From Brevibacillus brevis (GTDB lineage Bacteria; Bacillota; Bacilli; Brevibacillales; Brevibacillaceae), in contig NZ_CP041767.1 in the NCBI RefSeq assembly GCF_022026395.1, positions 3,628,501 through 3,692,500 on the forward strand: a DNA stretch of 64,000 bases, in the 5' to 3' direction. Positions within the stretch are counted from its first letter, which is position 1, and each line of letters begins with the position of its first letter. The notes below the pieces were generated by a model. It searched no databases, was not told the DNA's origin, and saw only the letters and a program-made list of their open reading frames with translations. Both the position numbers and the translations under genes were made by a program. Positions 46,053-54,418 of this stretch are shown here, one piece after another.

Positions 46053-46388
46053 GTTTTTTACCTCCAAATTATTTCCTATACTTCTATTGACGAATGAGAT
46101 GGAAAAATGTCACACCAAATTGGATATTTTTTTGAAAAACATTTGTTTTTCTTTTAAATAATTGTTGGTATCCCGGGATTCAAAAGCAACAGTGATACTA
46201 GTGATGGGCTTGTCCGTGCGAATCAATCCGTTTCATCAAAAAAAATGCTTCCCAGCTTTTGAGCCGGAAAGCGGATATTGATGCTTGGAGGAGTTTCATC
46301 GCGTCGAGTACAGTACATAGTACGCTGGCTCTGCGACTGATGCTGTAGACGTATCCCCAATATATCCGCGGTCAAGAGCCCGTTTTTC
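46053..46388. other. Intergenic region between yraN and the Ig-repeat gene
   Basis: This 336-base gap holds the terminator of the yraN operon at 46238-46272 and the leader and ribosome-binding site of the Ig-repeat gene. A promoter for the latter must lie between, but I did not find a near-consensus one. Confidence 0.6.
46238..46272 (-). terminator. Terminator after yraN
   Basis: On the minus strand GCTTTCCGGC and GCTGGGAAGC pair over ten positions (with G-T pairs) around a six-base loop, followed by ATTTTTTTT. It is the strongest terminator of the rnhB-yraN unit and marks the boundary of the accessory block. Confidence 0.88.
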
Positions 46389-46766
46389 TTAGAAAGCACT
46401 CTCATAATGCTCAATGACTGGGTTCGTGAAGTCTCCACCTTGCGTTGATGTACCGGTGTAAATCGCAATGACATCAAAACGAAAGACCGGGATTGGCTGT
46501 GAGGCTTTTTGCAAGTATTCGATGGCAAGCTCACGCAGCTTCTGTTTCTTCTTCCACGTAATGGACTCGCCCGCTGTTCCAAAAAATTGGCTGCTTCTCG
46601 TTCGAACCTCAATGAAAACCAAGCAATTACCGTCTCGAGCAATCAAATCCATTTCCCCACGTTTTGTTCGAACATTTCGATCAACAATGAGGAAACCCTT
46701 GTTCACTAAATATCCTTCAGCAAGCTGTTCTCCTCTTTGACCAAGAAGACGGCGGCGATCACTCAT
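46389..46766 (-). CDS. yraN: YraN (UPF0102) nuclease-like protein
   Basis: This 125-residue protein has the UPF0102 pattern of a restriction-endonuclease-like fold: GQRGEQLAEGYLVNKGFLIV, NVRTKRGEMDLIARDGNCLV and FIEVRTRSS with catalytic-type Asp, Glu and Lys/Arg positions. Its role is not known; it is often next to rnhB. The start overlaps the end of the FlhB-tail gene by four bases. Confidence 0.92.
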   Translation of the reverse strand: MSDRRRLLGQRGEQLAEGYLVNKGFLIVDRNVRTKRGEMDLIARDGNCLVFIEVRTRSSQFFGTAGESITWKKKQKLRELAIEYLQKASQPIPVFRFDVIAIYTGTSTQGGDFTNPVIEHYESAF

Positions 46767-47056
46767 GATTTGGTTCCTCCGCCTTTATCGATGCGATAGA
46801 CAAAAGCAAGGATTTCTGCCACAACTTGATACAGCTCCGGGGGTATTTGTTGATCCAAATCCAGCTTGCCCAAAACCTCTACAAGTGATGGATCCTCCTG
46901 TACCGGTATATCATGCTCCTTCGCTGTCTTCAGGATATTATCAGCCACGTACCCCTTGCCTTTTGCCACAACCTTTGGCGCTTCCATGGTACCCGCCTGA
47001 TATTTTAGTGCAACTGCCTGTTTTCGTTTTTGCTCTGATGAGGATGGCGGCTTCAT
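46763..47056 (-). CDS. ylqH: FlhB C-terminal-domain paralogue (YlqH type)
   Basis: This 97-residue protein corresponds to the post-NPTH part of FlhB: AVALKYQAGTMEAPKVVAKG, VQEDPSLVEVLGKLDLDQQI and PPELYQVVAEILAFVYRIDK. It has no membrane segment and no NPTH. Homologues (FhlB/YlqH) can replace the FlhB cytoplasmic C-terminus in some bacteria. It overlaps both neighbours by four bases, linking it tightly to the FliK-like gene. Confidence 0.88.
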   Translation of the reverse strand: MKPPSSSEQKRKQAVALKYQAGTMEAPKVVAKGKGYVADNILKTAKEHDIPVQEDPSLVEVLGKLDLDQQIPPELYQVVAEILAFVYRIDKGGGTKS

Positions 47057-48951
47057 ACGCGAAGGTCCACCCCTTTATAGTCAGCCAGAATGGGGCCTTT
47101 GGTTTGGATCGGACTTGTCGACTTCCCGCGATCGGCCGGGACTGGCTGCACACGCATAGCCGATAGATGGTAACCAACATCCTGTAATTGATCAGCAAAA
47201 CGATCCTTGGACCCTTGAATGAGTGCTTCCACCCATGGCGTATCGTTAAATATTTGCAAGTTAACGATTCGATTCACGATACTTACATCAATCATGGTTG
47301 TCCCCATACTTTGGAGTTCCAAATGAAAGAAAAGACGGCAGTTCTCCGGATCAAGCTGTCCAGAGCCTTTCTTTTTCGATTCAATTTGGACGAAAGCGGT
47401 CTCATCCCCCTCATCTTTGCGAATCGGAATTTGCATAACGATTTGAGACAAAGCCAGGTTAGAGGGTTGTACCATCATCAACTGTTGTCCGGTCACTTGT
47501 TGCAGCAGTTGATCTGCTGCTTCACGCAAGGCGGTTGGGATTGCCTGAGCTGGCGCTTGACTGATTTGCAGCAAGAGGGATTTGACTGTATCCATCTGCT
47601 TTAATGAATGCGAATCGTTTGCCCCTTGTGAAAATGCCTGTCCCATCAATTCTCTCTCGTGGGTTACGCCTAAATGACGAAACAATTCAGCAATCGGGTT
47701 AGCAGCTGTGGCGCCATTCACTGCACCAGATGCTTGCGACACCATTTGTGGCATGACTTTTTGCCCCGCGTCGTTCACTACTGCCCTTTGCTCCGCCATC
47801 TGCTTGTTTTGGACCGGCTCCTGATTCATCTGTATTGACTGAGGAGTAGGCAATGGCTCGTTTCGAGCAATCTTTGAATCGATGCTTGGACTACTGGTCT
47901 GGTTAGACATCAATTGATTACTCTTTCCGGTCATAGCGTTTTGCAACGAGTCTACCTGTTTACCGGCGGTGTTTGGTGCAGGTACTGTCCCTGTAGCAGT
48001 AGAAGCATTAGGCGAAACAGGTTGTGATGGCGTTGGCGTGTTACTGGAAACCACCGTTGATGGTTGGGGAGATGTCTGCATTTGCGATGAAGGCTGACCG
48101 CTCTGCGCAAGCAGGGGCTGTGTCTGGTTTCCTCCAGTCGCATTCTGCGAAGCACCTTGATTGGGCTGATTTCCTTGTGGCATTTGTTTGACCGCCAGTC
48201 CCTCGTCTGCACCATCGTTGCCCGCGATAAGTATAGAGAGTCCCGTCAACTTATCTTTTAACTGACTAACAAGCTGTTTGACATCTCCCGTTGCCGCATT
48301 AGCTTGTCCGGGGACTTGCTGTGATTGGCTTTGAGGAACTTGACCCGTCATCTGCGAAGGCTGGCCCTCTCCTTCTAAAAAGAGCGAGGCTTGCTGCAGC
48401 AGGTTCTGAATGAGTTGACCCATTGGCTTGTCCGATAAAAAAGCTTTGAGCCCTGCGATTGTATCGGGAGACAGTGGCAAATTTCGTTTCATGGCAGTCA
48501 TGAATGCCTCAATAGTGGCATTGTCTACACCTAATCGCTGCGCAACAGCTGAAAAAGCTTGTATTGTCTCCTTATTCACAGGCAGATTGGCACCAAGCAG
48601 CGCTTGCACGATCGCTTTGTTCTCTTTTGTATCGGCAATCCCCAGTGAGCGCATTAGCCCTTCTAGAGATGCTTCTTTGCCTGCTCCTTCCCCGACGCTT
48701 TCCAAAACCTTCAGCGTGACGACACCTGTTGATGGCTGGACTTGCAGCCAAGCTTTTTGGCCCGCTTCCAAACTTGCTTCCATTTTAGCCTGAACCTGCA
48801 TTCCCCCGACTTGTACGAGCGCCATATTGTCCGGGTAATGCTTGATTACCGTGCCTTTAAACACTTGTCCGGGAGTAAGCTCAACCGGCTTCGGAGCGGA
48901 TATGGGTGCTTTTTGCACGAATGATTGAATAAGTTGCGACGGGGAAAACAT
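47053..48951 (-). CDS. ylqG: FliK-like hook-length-control-domain protein (YlqG type)
   Basis: This 632-residue protein has a long Gln/Ser/Pro/Thr-rich region (about residues 190-400) without clear fold, and a C-terminal domain resembling the FliK Flg_hook domain: DPENCRLFFHLELQSMGTTM, VSIVNRIVNLQIFND and AMRVQPVPADR. It sits outside the fla/che operon beside an FlhB-tail paralogue, so the two may form a second substrate-specificity switch or a regulatory module. Function is not established. ATG has AGGAGGAGG. Confidence 0.8.
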   Translation of the reverse strand: MFSPSQLIQSFVQKAPISAPKPVELTPGQVFKGTVIKHYPDNMALVQVGGMQVQAKMEASLEAGQKAWLQVQPSTGVVTLKVLESVGEGAGKEASLEGLMRSLGIADTKENKAIVQALLGANLPVNKETIQAFSAVAQRLGVDNATIEAFMTAMKRNLPLSPDTIAGLKAFLSDKPMGQLIQNLLQQASLFLEGEGQPSQMTGQVPQSQSQQVPGQANAATGDVKQLVSQLKDKLTGLSILIAGNDGADEGLAVKQMPQGNQPNQGASQNATGGNQTQPLLAQSGQPSSQMQTSPQPSTVVSSNTPTPSQPVSPNASTATGTVPAPNTAGKQVDSLQNAMTGKSNQLMSNQTSSPSIDSKIARNEPLPTPQSIQMNQEPVQNKQMAEQRAVVNDAGQKVMPQMVSQASGAVNGATAANPIAELFRHLGVTHERELMGQAFSQGANDSHSLKQMDTVKSLLLQISQAPAQAIPTALREAADQLLQQVTGQQLMMVQPSNLALSQIVMQIPIRKDEGDETAFVQIESKKKGSGQLDPENCRLFFHLELQSMGTTMIDVSIVNRIVNLQIFNDTPWVEALIQGSKDRFADQLQDVGYHLSAMRVQPVPADRGKSTSPIQTKGPILADYKGVDLRV

Positions 48952-48991
48952 GCAGATCCTCCTCCTGTGGGCGGTATGTTACTAGCCCTTT

Positions 48992-49768
48992 TTATGCGTG
49001 TTCTTTTACACCAGTAAATGTCTTGCGATGAATCGGCGTAGGTCCAAATCGGGCGATTGCTGCCAGATGCTCAGGAGTGCCGTAGCCTGCGTGTTTGTCA
49101 AAGCCATAGGCTGGATATTGTTCGGCATACTGGGCCATCAATCGATCACGGGTGACCTTCGCTACAATCGATGCGGCCGCAATCGAGACACTCTTGGCAT
49201 CTCCACCGATAATCGGAACCTGCTCGCAATCCATTCCGGTTAGCTGTACGGCGTCAATCAGTAATGCATCTGGAGATTTCCCTGCCTGCTGGATTGCCAG
49301 CTTCATCGCCTCTTTTGTAGCAGCTAATATATTGATCGCATCGATTCTTGCTGCATCGACAATTCCGATACCCACAGCAAGTGCATCTCTTTGAATGATT
49401 TCGCAAAAAGCCTCTCGAGTGGATACAGGTATCTTCTTCGAGTCATTCAGGCCTGGCAAGTAAAAATCCTTGGGCAGGCACACGGCACACGCGACAACTG
49501 GTCCAGCCAATGGTCCTCGTCCGACCTCATCTACCCCGAATATGTATTGATGGCCTTTATCAAACATCGCTTTTTCATAGACGGTCATGTCAGCCCACAT
49601 CTGCGCGAGCTTTTCTTGGCGTGCAAGCGCTGCTTCTGCCTGCTTCGCCAGAGCCTGTACACCCGCTCTTTTATCTTCTTTCAGCAATTGTAAAAAATCT
49701 TTGGGTACCTCGTCCAACTTTTCCATCGTCACTCGTATTTCTTTTATCGACATATCCGCTAGATTCAT
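48992..49768 (-). CDS. rnhB: Ribonuclease HII RnhB
   Basis: RNase HII (258 aa) removes ribonucleotides from DNA. GVDEVGRGPLAGPVVACAV supplies the catalytic Asp-Glu pair, and LLIDAVQL and SIAAASIVAKVTRDRLM the other acidic and basic positions. An N-terminal extension of about 70 residues precedes the catalytic core, typical of Bacillus RnhB. ATG with AAGGAG. Confidence 0.95.
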   Translation of the reverse strand: MNLADMSIKEIRVTMEKLDEVPKDFLQLLKEDKRAGVQALAKQAEAALARQEKLAQMWADMTVYEKAMFDKGHQYIFGVDEVGRGPLAGPVVACAVCLPKDFYLPGLNDSKKIPVSTREAFCEIIQRDALAVGIGIVDAARIDAINILAATKEAMKLAIQQAGKSPDALLIDAVQLTGMDCEQVPIIGGDAKSVSIAAASIVAKVTRDRLMAQYAEQYPAYGFDKHAGYGTPEHLAAIARFGPTPIHRKTFTGVKEHA

Positions 49769-49799
49769 TGACTCATTTCTCCTTATCGATCCTCATAGT

Positions 49800-49839
49800 A
49801 AAAAACCTGCCTACCGTATATGTCGATAGACAGGTTTTT
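49800..49839 (-). terminator. Terminator between rbgA and rnhB
   Basis: AAAAACCTGTCTATCG pairs with CGGTAGGCAGGTTTTT around a short loop, with T residues after it on the minus strand. It ends the lepB-rbgA transcript and suggests rnhB has its own start. Confidence 0.85.
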
Positions 49840-49853
49840 GATGGCTGGGAAGC

Positions 49854-50747
49854 TTATTCTGGAAAAGACACTGGCTTACCAATCGGTTCGTCCATTTCCC
49901 AGTCAATCGGGCGCTCGACAGAGATCGTTCCCAGCTTACCGGAACGCAGCTCACGCAGGAAAATTTCCGCTGCCTTGTCGTAATCGATATTTCCGCCAGA
50001 AACGAGACATCCGCGCTTCTTCCCGATTTCTTCGAGCATCTCTACTCGATCCTCAGGCAATTCTTTTAGCTTGAAGCGTTCGATCAGGCGTTCCGGATAG
50101 TAATGCATCATGTAGCTGATGACAAATAATGCTACCTCCGTAAAATCGATGAGCTCATCTTTAATTGCCCCACTTGCCGCCAATCGCAGGCCTACCATCT
50201 GATCTTCAAATTTCGGCCAAAGAATACCAGGCGTATCGAGAAGCTCCAGTGTATCGCCCATTTTTACCCATTGTTGCGCCTTGGTTACCGCTGGTCGATC
50301 ACCAGTGGCTGCTACCGAGCGCTTGGACAAGCGGTTAATGAGGGAAGACTTGCCGACATTCGGGATACCCAAGATCATGATACGGATGGCACGACCTTGC
50401 ATCCCACGCTCACTGCGCTTTGCCAGCATGTCAGCTGCTAGCTCCTTACACATTTCTGGCAGCTTGCTGACACCTTTTCCACTCAGGGCATCAATCGGCA
50501 ACGTACGAATGCCTTGCTTGCGAAAATAAGCAATCCACTCATCTGTTGCCCGTTCATCTGCCAAATCTGCTTTGTTTAGTAATATCAAACGTGGTTTATC
50601 ACTGACAATCTCGTCAATCATCGGATTTCGGCTGGAAAGCGGCAGACGTGCATCGAGAAGCTCGATGACTACATCGATTAATTTCAGCTTTTCCGTTACT
50701 TGACGACGTGCTTTAGCCATATGGCCAGGAAACCATTGGATCGTCAT
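49854..50747 (-). CDS. rbgA: Ribosome biogenesis GTPase RbgA (YlqF)
   Basis: RbgA (297 aa) is a circularly permuted GTPase needed for late 50S assembly. The G4 motif NKADLAD comes before the G1 motif GIPNVGKSSLINRL and G3 DTPGILWPKF, which is the permuted order. It begins MTIQWFPGHMAKARRQ. The gene is directly downstream of lepB. Confidence 0.96.
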   Translation of the reverse strand: MTIQWFPGHMAKARRQVTEKLKLIDVVIELLDARLPLSSRNPMIDEIVSDKPRLILLNKADLADERATDEWIAYFRKQGIRTLPIDALSGKGVSKLPEMCKELAADMLAKRSERGMQGRAIRIMILGIPNVGKSSLINRLSKRSVAATGDRPAVTKAQQWVKMGDTLELLDTPGILWPKFEDQMVGLRLAASGAIKDELIDFTEVALFVISYMMHYYPERLIERFKLKELPEDRVEMLEEIGKKRGCLVSGGNIDYDKAAEIFLRELRSGKLGTISVERPIDWEMDEPIGKPVSFPE

Positions 50748-50775
50748 GATGTCTCACCTACCTTGAAGCTTTGCG

Positions 50776-51339
50776 TTATCTTGTCAAGCGAATTCCCGCA
50801 ACCGGCCAAAAAGTAAATTCAGCTCTGCCAACAACCGTACTGACGGCAACAGGACCGATCGCTCTGCTGTCATGACTGTTCAACCTGTTGTCGCCCATCA
50901 CAAAGATATGGTCTGCTGGTATTTGGACCGGGGGAAAATCGTGGGTAAAGAACGGCTCTCCCTGCTGCTTCGCTTGTTCTTTCGATTGTGCAAGATACGG
51001 TTCCTCTACCACTTTGCCATTGACAAGCAGCTGATCGTTTTTGACCTCTACTGTATCACCCTCAACAGCAATGACTCTTTTGATGTAATCTCGCTCCTTT
51101 TCAGCATGGAACACGATGATTTCACCAGGTTTCGGATCTTGCAAAAAGTAAAGCGCCTTGTTCACCACTAATTTTTCGCTGTTATGTAATGTACTTTCCA
51201 TGGATTCGCCTTCTACAATAAACGGGGCGAACAAAAAGGTACGAATGAGAAACGCCAAGATTAAGGCGATCCCAAGTGCCTTTATCCATTCCCATAGTTC
51301 ATTTTTCTTCTTATGACTGGAGGTAATTTCTTCGCTCAT
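50776..51339 (-). CDS. lepB: Type I signal peptidase LepB (SipS)
   Basis: Signal peptidase I (187 aa) removes signal peptides at the membrane. One N-terminal transmembrane helix (LGIALILAFLIRTFLFAPFI) precedes the Ser in GESMESTL and the Lys in DYIKRVIAVEGDTV, the catalytic dyad. MGDNRLNSHDSRAIG near the C-terminus is the third conserved box. ATG with GGGAGG. Confidence 0.95.
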   Translation of the reverse strand: MSEEITSSHKKKNELWEWIKALGIALILAFLIRTFLFAPFIVEGESMESTLHNSEKLVVNKALYFLQDPKPGEIIVFHAEKERDYIKRVIAVEGDTVEVKNDQLLVNGKVVEEPYLAQSKEQAKQQGEPFFTHDFPPVQIPADHIFVMGDNRLNSHDSRAIGPVAVSTVVGRAEFTFWPVAGIRLTR

Positions 51340-51425
51340 GACTTACGATCCTCCCATGAAAGCTCGTCCAACCTTAGCTGTAACATATGTCAAGATGAAC
51401 TATTTTATTTCAAGATCGCTAAATG

Positions 51426-51460
51426 GAAAAAAGAGGCCTGGCAAGCAGGCCAGTCCTCTT
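51426..51460 (-). terminator. Terminator after rplS
   Basis: AAAGAGG and CTGGC pair with GCCAG and CCTCTTT around a six-base loop, with a T-run after the stem on the minus strand. It lies 14 bases beyond the rplS stop. Confidence 0.9.
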
Positions 51461-51474
51461 TCTAAGCGTTACGC

Positions 51475-51822
51475 TTATCGACGAATTTCTTTAATACGAG
51501 CTGCTTTACCTACGCGATCGCGCAGATAGTACAGTTTCGCACGACGTACTTTACCATGACGCACGATTTCGATCTTGTCGATCTTAGGCGTGTGTACTGG
51601 GAATGTACGCTCAACACCTACGCCGTAAGAAATCTTACGAGCTGTAAATGTTTCGCTGATACCTGTACCGCGACGGCGAATGCATACGCCTTCGAACAGC
51701 TGGATACGCTCACGCTGACCCTCGATAACCTTAACGTGTACACGAACAGTGTCACCAGGTCGGAACGCAGGAATGTCCTGTTTCAATTGCGCTTTTTCCA
51801 GTTCACGGATAATTTGGTTCAT
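51475..51822 (-). CDS. rplS: 50S ribosomal protein L19
   Basis: L19 (115 aa) contacts 16S rRNA at the subunit interface. It opens [20 protein letters not shown] and contains [26 protein letters not shown] and the C-terminal [20 protein letters not shown], all standard. The gene has a structured leader (next entry) and AAGGAGG. Confidence 0.98.
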   Translation of the reverse strand: MNQIIRELEKAQLKQDIPAFRPGDTVRVHVKVIEGQRERIQLFEGVCIRRRGTGISETFTARKISYGVGVERTFPVHTPKIDKIEIVRHGKVRRAKLYYLRDRVGKAARIKEIRR

Positions 51823-51844
51823 TTGAATTTCCTCCTTCCGATAG

Positions 51845-51925
51845 ACGTTCTTACTCGTCTAACCCATAGGTCCAGCCGCTTGGGCTGCGTTACGAGTAGC
51901 GGACCGCCTTAGTCAGCGGGCAAAA
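51845..51925 (-). promoter_or_regulatory. Candidate L19 autoregulatory leader
   Basis: The 5' leader of rplS can fold with a stem tACTCGT/ACGAGTA enclosing a CAGCC/GGCTG hairpin. This is consistent with the L19 leader RNAs of Firmicutes that let L19 control its own synthesis. The call rests on position and pairing; no covariance model was run. Confidence 0.5.
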
Positions 51926-51989
51926 TTGCCACAAGAAGTATATTAACATAGCGGGCACAAAACTACAAGACTCTTCCCCTATTTGTTCC

Positions 51990-52721
51990 CTACTTTTTTT
52001 CCTGCTCTAATTCAGCCAATAGCTTTTTCATTTCATCTGTCAGCGCGAGCTTCTCCAACAAATCTGGACGCCGTGCTTTTGTTCGACGCAGCGATTCTTT
52101 TAACCGCCAGCTTTCAATATTGGCGTGATGGCCTGACAACAGTACGTCTGGCACTTTCCAGCCGCGAAACTCAGCCGGTCGTGTGTAATGTGGGTATTCG
52201 AGCAGTCCCGTTGAAAAGGAGTCCTCAACGGCTGACGTTTGGTTTCCCAACGCTCCTGGTTGCAGACGAACGACACTGTCAATGACCACCATCGCCGCAA
52301 GCTCTCCCCCGGTCAGAACGTAATCGCCAATCGAGATTTCATCCGTGACGAGATGCTCCCGAATTCGCTCGTCGTACCCTTCATAATGACCGCAGATGAA
52401 GACAAGATGCTCTTCTTGCGCTAACTCTTCTGCCAGCTTCTGATGATAAGGCACACCCTGTGGACACATCAGAATCACTCGTGGTTTTTTCTCTCCAGTC
52501 AAGGCTTCTACAGCCCGGAACAACGGCTCGGGCTTCAGGACCATTCCTCCGCCACCGCCATAAGGGGTGTCATCTACCGTACCGTGCTTGCTCTCAGAGA
52601 AATCGCGAAAATTGGTGACGTGAAAATCAACCAGTTCTTTTTCGCTTGCCTTGCCCAAAATGCTGCTGGATAAAACACCTGTAAACATTTCGGGAAAGAG
52701 CGTAAAAATATCGATCCGCAT
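51990..52721 (-). CDS. trmD: tRNA (guanine-37-N1)-methyltransferase TrmD
   Basis: TrmD (243 aa) makes m1G37 in tRNA. It begins [20 protein letters not shown] and has the SPOUT knot segment [20 protein letters not shown] and [20 protein letters not shown] with the trefoil. It lies between rimM and rplS as in most Firmicutes. Confidence 0.97.
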   Translation of the reverse strand: MRIDIFTLFPEMFTGVLSSSILGKASEKELVDFHVTNFRDFSESKHGTVDDTPYGGGGGMVLKPEPLFRAVEALTGEKKPRVILMCPQGVPYHQKLAEELAQEEHLVFICGHYEGYDERIREHLVTDEISIGDYVLTGGELAAMVVIDSVVRLQPGALGNQTSAVEDSFSTGLLEYPHYTRPAEFRGWKVPDVLLSGHHANIESWRLKESLRRTKARRPDLLEKLALTDEMKKLLAELEQEKK

Positions 52722-52733
52722 CTGAAGTTCCTC

Positions 52734-53261
52734 CTACAGCAAGCCTTCCATTAGATGGCAGACCACACGTTTGTTCGCGATATCCACTTCCTTGATGCAT
52801 TCGTCGATATACGGCAACAGGATTTCTCCGCGTTTTCCCTTCACTACCCACACATCGTTTGCTCCTGGCTGCATAACATCCACGATTTTGCCCAGTTCTT
52901 CGCCCTCGTCGGTTACTACAACGCAGCCGACGAGCTGATGAATGTAGAACTCGTCCTCTTCTAATTCCATCAGGGCTTCCTCTGGAATTTTCAATTCTCC
53001 GCCCTTGTACTTTTCGATATCGTTAATATGCTCATAGCCTTGAAAGCTCACAATCTCAAAATTTTTATGCGGGCGACGAGAAGCGATTTTCAATTTTAGC
53101 GGCTCACTAAGTGTCGGGTGGAACAAGTACAGCTCATTTCCTTTGCGAAAACGCTGATCTGGAAAGTCAGTCGTTGGTGTTACGCGCACTTCACCACGCA
53201 GGCCATGCGTATTAACCAGTTTGCCTACTCCGTAAAAACTATTTTGGCTCAACGTGTTCAT
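52734..53261 (-). CDS. rimM: 16S rRNA maturation factor RimM
   Basis: RimM (175 aa) assists assembly of the 30S head. The N-terminal FYGVGKLVNTHGLRGEVRVT and the PRC-barrel GCVVVTDEGEELGKIVDVMQ are visible. The ATG at 53261 is close to AAGGAGGA; a TTG nine bases on (53252) is better spaced and may be the true start. Confidence 0.93.
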   Translation of the reverse strand: MNTLSQNSFYGVGKLVNTHGLRGEVRVTPTTDFPDQRFRKGNELYLFHPTLSEPLKLKIASRRPHKNFEIVSFQGYEHINDIEKYKGGELKIPEEALMELEEDEFYIHQLVGCVVVTDEGEELGKIVDVMQPGANDVWVVKGKRGEILLPYIDECIKEVDIANKRVVCHLMEGLL

Positions 53262-53695
53262 TCCTCCTTTTCCTTGTTCCCATTTTTTGTTTGTAGCCGA
53301 ATCTCATGTACCAGGCCATCTTTTATCATGATTTCCGTTCCGGACATCATTTCATCCCAGACATCGCCCTCTTGAATCGAGACAGGGCTTTGAACTGTCT
53401 GGTAATCGACCTCGCTTCCCTCTGGAAGATTTTCTACCTGCTGGAGGGTATATGTCAGGTGATCTATCTTTTCCTTGCGTCGACGCTCTTCCTGCGCGAT
53501 TTTTTCTTGGGCCAACGCATATGTATCCGCAGACTTTTTCTTCGCCTCGGTTAATAACTTTTTGGATTGAAACTGCCACTGCTCCCATTCTTTACGCTGC
53601 AAACGAAGTCGCTGGCTATACTGATCAATGAGAGCAGCCCGTGATGCTTCCGTAATGATCAGTTTAACCTGTACCGTCCGAAATATAGTAAGCAC
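53258..53695 (-). CDS. ylqD: YlqD-like coiled-coil protein
   Basis: This protein (about 145 aa) lies between khpA and rimM, the place of ylqD in Bacillus. The charged central coiled coil (LQRKEWEQWQFQSKKLLTEA and the following KIAQEERRRKEKID) is flanked by short domains. Function is unknown. I chose GTG at 53695 after AAGGAG; an ATG upstream lacks a good site. Confidence 0.82.
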   Translation of the reverse strand: MLTIFRTVQVKLIITEASRAALIDQYSQRLRLQRKEWEQWQFQSKKLLTEAKKKSADTYALAQEKIAQEERRRKEKIDHLTYTLQQVENLPEGSEVDYQTVQSPVSIQEGDVWDEMMSGTEIMIKDGLVHEIRLQTKNGNKEKEE

Positions 53696-53750
53696 CTTCG
53701 CCACTCCTTTCGGAAAAATCATCATGGTCTATGAGCATCTTGGATACTAG

Positions 53751-53782
53751 AAAAAAGACTGGGAAAGCTCCCAGTCTTTTTT
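53751..53782. terminator. Terminator after khpA (likely bidirectional)
   Basis: AAAAAAGACTGGGA and TCCCAGTCTTTTTT form a long perfect stem around a short loop, with A- and T-runs on both sides. It marks a boundary between the ylxM-ffh-rpsP-khpA unit and ylqD-rimM-trmD. Confidence 0.92.
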
Positions 53783-54009
53783 CATACAATTTCAACCGTG
53801 ACACGCTTGTCCGTTTCCACGGATGCGGCGATCACGACCGTGCGCAGGGCTTTCGCGATTCGACCTTGCTTGCCAATAATCTTCCCCATATCATCAGGGT
53901 GTACCGACAATTCAAAGACGAGAGTTCGCTCTTTGTCCACTGCGTTAACACGAACCTCATTCGGATGATCGACGAGAGCTTTAGCGATCGTTTCGACCAG
54001 CGCTTTCAT
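53782..54009 (-). CDS. khpA: KH-domain RNA-binding protein KhpA (YlqC)
   Basis: KhpA (75 aa) is a minimal KH-domain RNA-binding protein with the GKIIGKQGRIAKALRTVV motif that replaces GXXG in this family. It partners KhpB in growth and envelope regulation in Gram-positives. Several ATG/TTG codons lie in a row; I chose the ATG best spaced from GGAGG. Confidence 0.93.
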   Translation of the reverse strand: MKALVETIAKALVDHPNEVRVNAVDKERTLVFELSVHPDDMGKIIGKQGRIAKALRTVVIAASVETDKRVTVEIV

Positions 54010-54032
54010 CATCAAACCTCCAGAAGACCGAC

Positions 54033-54305
54033 TTATTTGCCGTATTTGGTTTCGTGTACTTTTGCGAGTACGCCTTCTTTGGAGAGAAGGTTACGAACGG
54101 TGTCAGTTGGAGCTGCACCATTCAGGATCCATTGTACCGCTTTGTCGGTATCAATTTTCACCACTGCCGGTTGTGCAACCGGATTGTAGTAACCGATTTC
54201 TTCAATGAAACGGCCATCGCGTGGGGAACGGGAGTCAGCTACTACTACACGGTAGAAAGGAGCTTTCTTGGAACCCATACGCTTCAGACGGATTTTTACT
54301 GCCAT
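54033..54305 (-). CDS. rpsP: 30S ribosomal protein S16
   Basis: S16 (90 aa) begins [20 protein letters not shown] and has [20 protein letters not shown], standard for the family. It has AGGAGGTG and is followed by khpA in the same transcript. Confidence 0.98.
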   Translation of the reverse strand: MAVKIRLKRMGSKKAPFYRVVVADSRSPRDGRFIEEIGYYNPVAQPAVVKIDTDKAVQWILNGAAPTDTVRNLLSKEGVLAKVHETKYGK

Positions 54306-54418
54306 GTTGTGTCACCTCCTGTATTAATCAACGCTAGAAGAGCATCTGCGTTGGTGCTACTATATCTGAACCATCGCGGCCAGCTGACAAGTCAGTGTCG
54401 CGAAGAGATCATGCCTAC

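Noticed and set aside
46223..46642. Minus-strand frame overlapping yraN in another frame
   Set aside because: It overlaps the conserved yraN gene and its terminator and lacks family resemblance.
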